From: Brachypodium distachyon
Lineage: Eukaryota; Streptophyta; Magnoliopsida; Poales; Poaceae
Length of the DNA stretch: 64,000 nt
NCBI RefSeq assembly: GCF_000005505.3
Contig: NC_016132.3
Span: 18,714,501 to 18,778,500 of the forward strand
Direction of reading: 5' to 3'
Below, in pieces: positions 58,928 through 64,000 of the stretch; position 1 is the stretch's first letter; every line of letters starts with the position of its first letter. The notes under the pieces are model-generated. The model searched no databases. It was not told where the DNA came from and saw only the letters and a program-made list of their open reading frames with translations. Position numbers and translations under genes: made by a program.

Positions 58928-60254
58928 GTCATAATGCAATGCATCCCTTGAGGGAAAGTTATTAACCTCCACAGATGGCCAATCACATGTGAATATATAT
59001 CGTCTTAACAACAGAATGAGCTCTTCATGGATCTTAAGGATCTGCAGCTGATCCCATCAGTCATGATAAATGTTGTTGTCATTGTAGTATTTCGTCGTAC
59101 AGCTCTGTAATTATGAGGATGTTCTAAAGTCTCCAGTCAGCCTTTCCTTCTTTGAAGGAATAGCCTTGAGCTGAAACATGTAGCAAGAAACAGAAAAAGC
59201 TTACACGCAATACCATATGCCGCAAAGGGTGTATTCCCTGGAAGCTGTATGGTAATAGAACATTTCTGTTCTGATCAGTTCTGGAATCTGCTAAGCTCAT
59301 ATTGTGTCCATGTTTCATGGATCTGGGATGTGGCAGCAGCATGTGCATTAATCAGTTAGTTTGATTAATGGACAACTCTGCGCTAACAATGGTGGTTGTA
59401 TTATTTGCCATAATGGGGAACATTCTTTGTGTTATGGACGGACCACTGAACAATGTTCCATTCATTGAGTAATAATACTTGGAATTTTTGATACTTTGAG
59501 AATGTTCCCAAGTTAGGCCAAGCACAAGCTTTCAATGCTAGTGCAGTTCAGAATAAAAGAGCTTGTTGAGAAACAACCATGGCTAGTAATAGAATAACGG
59601 GAATAATGGCTATGAAATTCCCTCAAAAAGGAACAATGACTATGAATTAAAAAGAACATAAGTTCTGGACTTTTTGACATTTTACAGCAGGTCTAAGCAA
59701 ACCAGTCTGGACAAGTCACAAGCCTGGCATTGGCAAGTGTATTGAACTGTTGATTTCTTTACCCAGTCTGTGTTTTATTTTTCTTTCACATTTTCATGGT
59801 CGTGAGATGCTTTGGTACAGGCAGCGAGATAATTTTTTTTACAGTTCTGCACTTTTGCCTGAACAAAAAGTCTCAACTGCAAAGCAGTCCTAGGCGTCTT
59901 CTCGTAGCAATACGGTGTGTACCTTTTTAATTCCCAATGCTTATCTCTAGTAGTCTAGTTATTTTCCAACGTCATCGCCAACTTGCAAGAGTGGCATACT
60001 ATTTCTTTCTATGGAAGACGTGAAAAAGGAGCTTTCAACATTTTAGAAACGCTTGTATAAATTCAGTGTCAGACTTCCAACGTCATCGCCAAACTACTTT
60101 CAATAACTCTTTTGACTTATCACTTATGGACTTTCAACAAATCCAGTGTCAGACTTCGAAAGCTGTTTAACAACTGACAATTTGATTCAGAATTTCAATA
60201 ACTCCCTACTTATGGACTTTCAGTAACTCCCAACTAAGCTCATGAATTTGATTC
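58928..60254. other. 3' UTR and intergenic DNA
   Basis: The 3' UTR probably runs to about 59110 or 59480. CCAACGTCATCGCCAA occurs at 59966 and 60077 as part of a local diverged duplication. No further gene. Confidence 0.4.
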
Positions 60255-60438
60255 TGAATTGGTTGGATGTCCGACCTGTTCTTTTCTCGTGGTCTTCCAT
60301 AATTTAGTTAACAAATGACAATCAGTCTCCATAATAATTATGCGGTTCGATCCTTCAAGACTCAACACAATCCCATCTCGACAAGCATAGGCTTCAGCAG
60401 CGAGAACATCAGGAGCAGAGTCGTGGGCATTTAGCCCC
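60255..60438 (-). pseudogene. LINE RNase H (RVT_3-type) fragment
   Basis: On minus the frame reads LNAHDSAPDVLAAEAYACRD then GIVLSLEGSNRIIIMETDCH. AEA.ACRDG and (M)ETDC are the conserved blocks of the plant LINE-type RNase H. Only this fragment remains. The GC-rich sequence at 60600-61040 beside it has no clear domain. Confidence 0.65.
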
Positions 60439-61241
60439 TCAAATTGACCTTTATTTTATTTTATTTAGATGAAAGGGGGTGGGGAAAAAACCCCCGTTCC
60501 CAATTGTACTGAAACAGCGAATAATTTCTTCAGTTATTACAGAAACGGAAAGCAAAAACTATCGGTCACAGGCACACCCTGATAAACTGAATAGAACGAC
60601 CTAAGCGAAGTGTCCATCACTCAACTGCATAGCGATCCTGCACCCTGTGCAGCTTGGCTTTCAGAGAGCCAGGCGAGACCATGAACGGCGCTTCTGGCCG
60701 CTGTGCCCCGGCGGTCCAAGATAGTGAGAGCATTGAACAGCTACCAGCCAACATTACAGGAGTTAATGGAGTCCGAGCATGGTGTCCTCCGCCGCGCGCT
60801 GCAGAGATTAGGTGATTCGTCGGGCGGTGGCGAGATTCGGAGGGGCAACGGCCAGGATCTCGACGACGATGGGGAGATTTGGAGGGGCGTCGGGCGGTCG
60901 GGGCGTCGTGGAGAGGGGAGGACGGGATCGGGATCGTTCGAGGGAGCCCGAGAGGAGACAGATATTTCACGCTACCGGCGGGCCCCAAGCTCACGGGAAC
61001 GAGGTCCGGCTAGCAAATGCACCGGCCCACGTTTTTAAACGACGATGAGCAGATGGTCCATGAACCGACCGAAAATGGCCCGGTACTTTCTACAGTTTCA
61101 TCCCGTATCCTGTGCCAGATTTTAGCACTTCATGAGCCAAATAGATTGACTTGATAAAGTCTCCCAAGGATCCCTGGTGCCACAAGTTCACGTTCACATG
61201 TCTTCAAAATGAAATAGAAGTCTACTTGCATTCCACACGTG
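60439..61241. other. Non-coding interval
   Basis: GC-rich frames on both strands (60617-60994 minus, 60703-61038 plus) overlap and have no domain. Possibly retroelement-derived. Confidence 0.3.
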
Positions 61242-61350
61242 TTCCTTCCGTTTCATAATTCTTGTCTAAATTTATCCAAAATGAATATATTTATTACTAA
61301 AAAATGTCTAAATACATGTAAGATTTTGACAAGAGTTATGAAACGAAGTT
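61242..61350. mobile_element. Stowaway-like MITE (degenerate ends)
   Basis: TTCCTTCCGTTTCATAATTC at the left, inverted at the right as GAGTTATGAAACGAAG. Closely similar in sequence to the MITE at 45660. Confidence 0.75.
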
Positions 61351-61872
61351 AATATCGTATGTACAGAGAGAGCATAAGTTTTTTGGCGTGCAAGGGTGCG
61401 GGGGAGGGTGGAGTTGATGTATCATAATCGGGAATATACCGAAGAGGCGAAGACACATGCACAAACTGAAAAAGTGTATATTTTCATCCAATTTTGAATT
61501 GGATCGGAATTTTCTAAAGACATTGGGAGTGTTCTCCTTCAGGATGTAATCACGAGACACATGCACATGATTGCTAGTTTCATTAGAGAGAGTCGTGACA
61601 ATTAGTAGACTAAATTTTCAGTTGTGTCGCTGAATCACAATTAACGGAAAACCGTTCACGGAACCACACATTTTGTGTCAAGTTGTCTCTGTCAGCCCGA
61701 AAGCAAGTGGTTTGACGGTTTTGCTTGATTTTTTACAGGTGGTCCATCTGTTGTACACCACGTCGGCCCCAACCCGAGCTGACCCATTAGCCCGCGATTA
61801 AAACCCCAGTCCCTTCTCACCCCCGGAAGTTTTCGGGGCCGAAGTGGCGTCCGACATGTCGGCTCCACCGGT

Positions 61873-62749
61873 AAAAAATTAGAGTAAATACCAAAAAAAC
61901 CATAGTTTCTGACGAACTGTATCACAGAAGTACACCTTTTCGTTTTCTTTTCACTTAACTCGTATTTTTGGACAAATCTGTATCGCAAAACCCGTAATCT
62001 CGCTGTCAACGTTGCTAATAGGAAAACTGCCGTGGGGGGCCCACCTGTCGGCCTCTGAAGCGAAATCTTACTTACTTAGTAACACCTGCCCCGCCGCGGG
62101 TCTTCTTCCCCAAGACCAGTGGAGCGCCGCCCGCACCAATCCACCTGATTGCAAACTCCCGCGCCAAGATGACGCCAGCAAAAGCTGTGTGACGTCCCCA
62201 AGATCCCTCTGACGCACTCGTCCTCATCCCCGGCTGTCCCGAGCGCCCTCGCACCGAGCTCCTCCTCCGCCGGTCGCGCCTCGCCGTCGACTCGCCTCAA
62301 CCGGCTTCCTCTTCCCCGACCGACCCGCCTACGAGTTCGTGGTGAGCTTCTCCTTCTTTCCCCCTATTCCCCCCCCCCCCAGGATCCACCCTCGTAGAGC
62401 TCTGCCGTATTGGACGCCGCCGGCGAGTTTCTCCTATGAGCGTTCTGCTCCCTTGCGTCGTCCTTGGTGGGAGCATCCCAGCCCAAACCAGGCCCGGGCA
62501 CCTGCAGCCCCACTGCCCCGCCCAGCCGCCCTGCTGCCCAGCCGCGCCGCCCGCTCGTCGTCCCGGTCGGAGGCGAGGCCGTCACCGCCCGTCAGTTTCC
62601 CTATTAGCGTCGTTGACAACGAGATTTAGGGTTTTGCGATATGGTTTAGTCCAAGAATACGGGTTAAGTGATAAAAAATCCAAAAGGTGTAGTTCTGTGA
62701 TACAGTTCGTCAGAAACTACGGGTTTTGTGATATTTACTCAAAAAATTA
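61873..62749. mobile_element. Inner Mutator-like element (Pack-MULE candidate), 9-bp target duplication
   Basis: AAAAAATTA at 61873-61881 and 62741-62749 flanks 61882-62740. Inverted ends of about 120 bp start GAGTAAATA and share TAGTTTCTGACGAACTGTAT and CACAGAA(G/C)TACACCTTTT. The GC-rich interior (62010-62620) is unrelated to the ends and gene-like, so this is a Pack-MULE candidate. Confidence 0.9.
62205..62342 (+). other. Possible captured exon in the inner MULE
   Basis: A frame reading LASTGFLFPDRPAYEFV runs into GTGAGC, a good splice-donor match, as if a first exon and part of its intron had been captured. The donor gene is not recognised. Confidence 0.35.
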
Positions 62750-62897
62750 AGTAAAACCGCGAAACCACGTGGTTTCAGGCTGACTGAAACAACTTGACTC
62801 GAAAAATGTGGTTCTGCGAAAGATTTTTCGTTAATTGTGGTTCAGCGACACAACTACCCCTAAAATTGTGGTTTTGCGAAATTTACTCCAATTAGTA

Positions 62898-64000
62898 TAA
62901 TCATTGGCTCTTGTATAAGCCCTCGGGACTTCGGACGTTGCGAGTGTTCTCCTACAGGGGCTCAGGGCTACAGATAGATAGGTCAAGGGAGGGGCACCGC
63001 ACCGGCACGTGTTTGCAGAGGATCAGCACGATGGCTGGCCCGGCCCCAAGCGAGCGACCGATAGTTGAGTGGATAAGCAAGGCCCTACATATCCAAATCC
63101 TGAAATCGACCCACCCATCCCTGTAGCCTGTACCTTGCATGCGCCCAGACTTCCTCTGTTCCCTTCATTGTGGCCATGTTCACCCACCTGCGGACGACCC
63201 CTTCTCTGCTATTATCTCGCGCGAGGCTTCATTGTTAATCAGAGATTCTGCTTGTGCCATTTGGTTGATTTGGGACTTTCCCTTGCCAGACTTGCAGTTC
63301 AAGGTCCCTCCGTGGATCTCGTGGCCTTTCGAAATTTAATTTAATTTAATTTCGGGATAAAAATATTAGAGACACTACTTTCTCTCACGATACTTGCCTA
63401 GGACTACGTGGCAACGTCGATTTGTTGTTAGCACCACGCAAAAAAAAAATGGTGTTAGCACACTAGCTGTTGATCAACACTACAAAACCGTCGCCAATAA
63501 TTGCCGTCACCACGGATCCATGATTTAGCTGTGTGCCTGTGTAAGGCCAGGATTAAAAGAAATTCCCACATTTACAGTGTGGAAAGCTACTGGCATGGTT
63601 AAAATCAATCCTCTCACCAAATTGACCGGCACTACTTAAGGCTTAAGCAATACGCATAACACAGGGACAAATTTTACACGTTTGTTCGGCGGTGCTTCTA
63701 CGTGACCTCTCAACGTCAGATACAACACCCATGCCGAAAAGCGACCGCGTGATCAAAACTAAGTTAGCGATAATCCTTATCCATTACGCACTTTCTCTTC
63801 GACGTCGCTATCTCAAAACTAAATTCTCCGAGAAGAAACGTCGCCAAAAGTCTCAAATATTGACTTCTTTAGACCGCCCCTTGATCCGATCCCACTTAAT
63901 AGCCGGCCAAAAGCATCATCAGAGTAATTAATATAAGCAATCCGGAATTAGTATAGTCCCACGGGGGGCACCACGGTAAATTTCGAACCCCACGATCGCT
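62898..64000. other. Intergenic DNA to the right edge
   Basis: No frame with a recognisable domain, no MITE with clear ends and no RNA gene seen. AATTTAATTTAATTTAATTT at 63335-63352 is a simple repeat. Confidence 0.4.

Larger units (their letters stand above)
61599..62897. mobile_element. Outer Mutator-like element with 9-bp target duplication
   Basis: CAATTAGTA at 61599-61607 and 62889-62897 flanks 61608-62888. Long inverted ends (about 61608-61737 and 62750-62888) share, for example, GTTGTGTCGCTGAA.CACAAT and GTCAAGTTGT. Terminal bases are GA(C/G)TAAAT. There is no transposase. The inner element sits between the two ends. Confidence 0.88.

Noticed and set aside
60617..61038. Opposed frames of 125 and 111 codons
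   Set aside because: GC-rich overlapping frames beside a LINE RNase H fragment, with no domain or splice structure.

Overview
This is nuclear DNA from a flowering plant, almost certainly a grass and probably a BOP-clade or Pooideae-type grass. The evidence is spliced genes with GT-AG introns, GC-rich grass-style coding exons, many TA-flanked Stowaway MITEs of the CTCCCTCCG type, and grass-like Gypsy, LINE, Helitron, hAT and Mutator elements. There is no bacterial gene organisation, CRISPR array, operon, rRNA or recognisable tRNA. The species cannot be fixed from the sequence alone.

I support five host genes. (1) 1-1822 (-): the 5' part of a CC-NB-ARC-LRR disease-resistance gene that runs off the left edge. 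(2) 27731-29580 (-): a seven-exon TGA-type bZIP factor with a DOG1 domain. (3) 32154-34240 (+): a complete seven-exon calcium-dependent protein kinase. (4) 47311-47790 (+): an intronless VQ-motif protein. (5) 56944-58927 (+): a MYB-CC (GARP, PHR1-like/PHL7-like) factor with a probable leader intron. All have links to defence, Ca2+ or phosphate signalling in plants, but they are independent transcription units, and I infer no shared system from their order.

The left 30 kb is a rearranged, TE-filled resistance-gene neighbourhood. The spacer between the NLR 5' end and the TGA 3' end exists in several diverged copies (about 1765-3857, 3858-7790, 9190-14325 and 26500-27600). It carries along a 19-codon NLR start remnant (3858-3914) and broken TGA 3' ends (about 7700-7785 and 13843-14325). 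Into these copies went a Helitron (5481-6847), a 5'-truncated LINE with a 16-bp target duplication (10367-13829), a MITE, and a large Tat-like Gypsy remnant (about 15710-26479). The Gypsy remnant keeps one LTR, gag, protease, a second RNase H, integrase and an antisense coiled-coil gene, but its whole reverse transcriptase core is deleted.

The right 34 kb is gene islands separated by mostly non-coding DNA with precisely bounded elements: a 3.35-kb solo-LTR-like element (35546-38894, 5-bp TSD), a non-autonomous hAT element (41629-42812, 8-bp TSD) and two nested Mutator-like elements (61608-62888 enclosing 61882-62740, each with a perfect 9-bp TSD). Scattered through the window are very short poly(A)/poly(T) insertions with their own target duplications, which look like 'tail-only' retroposition footprints. 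This recurring pattern is the least conventional signal I found.
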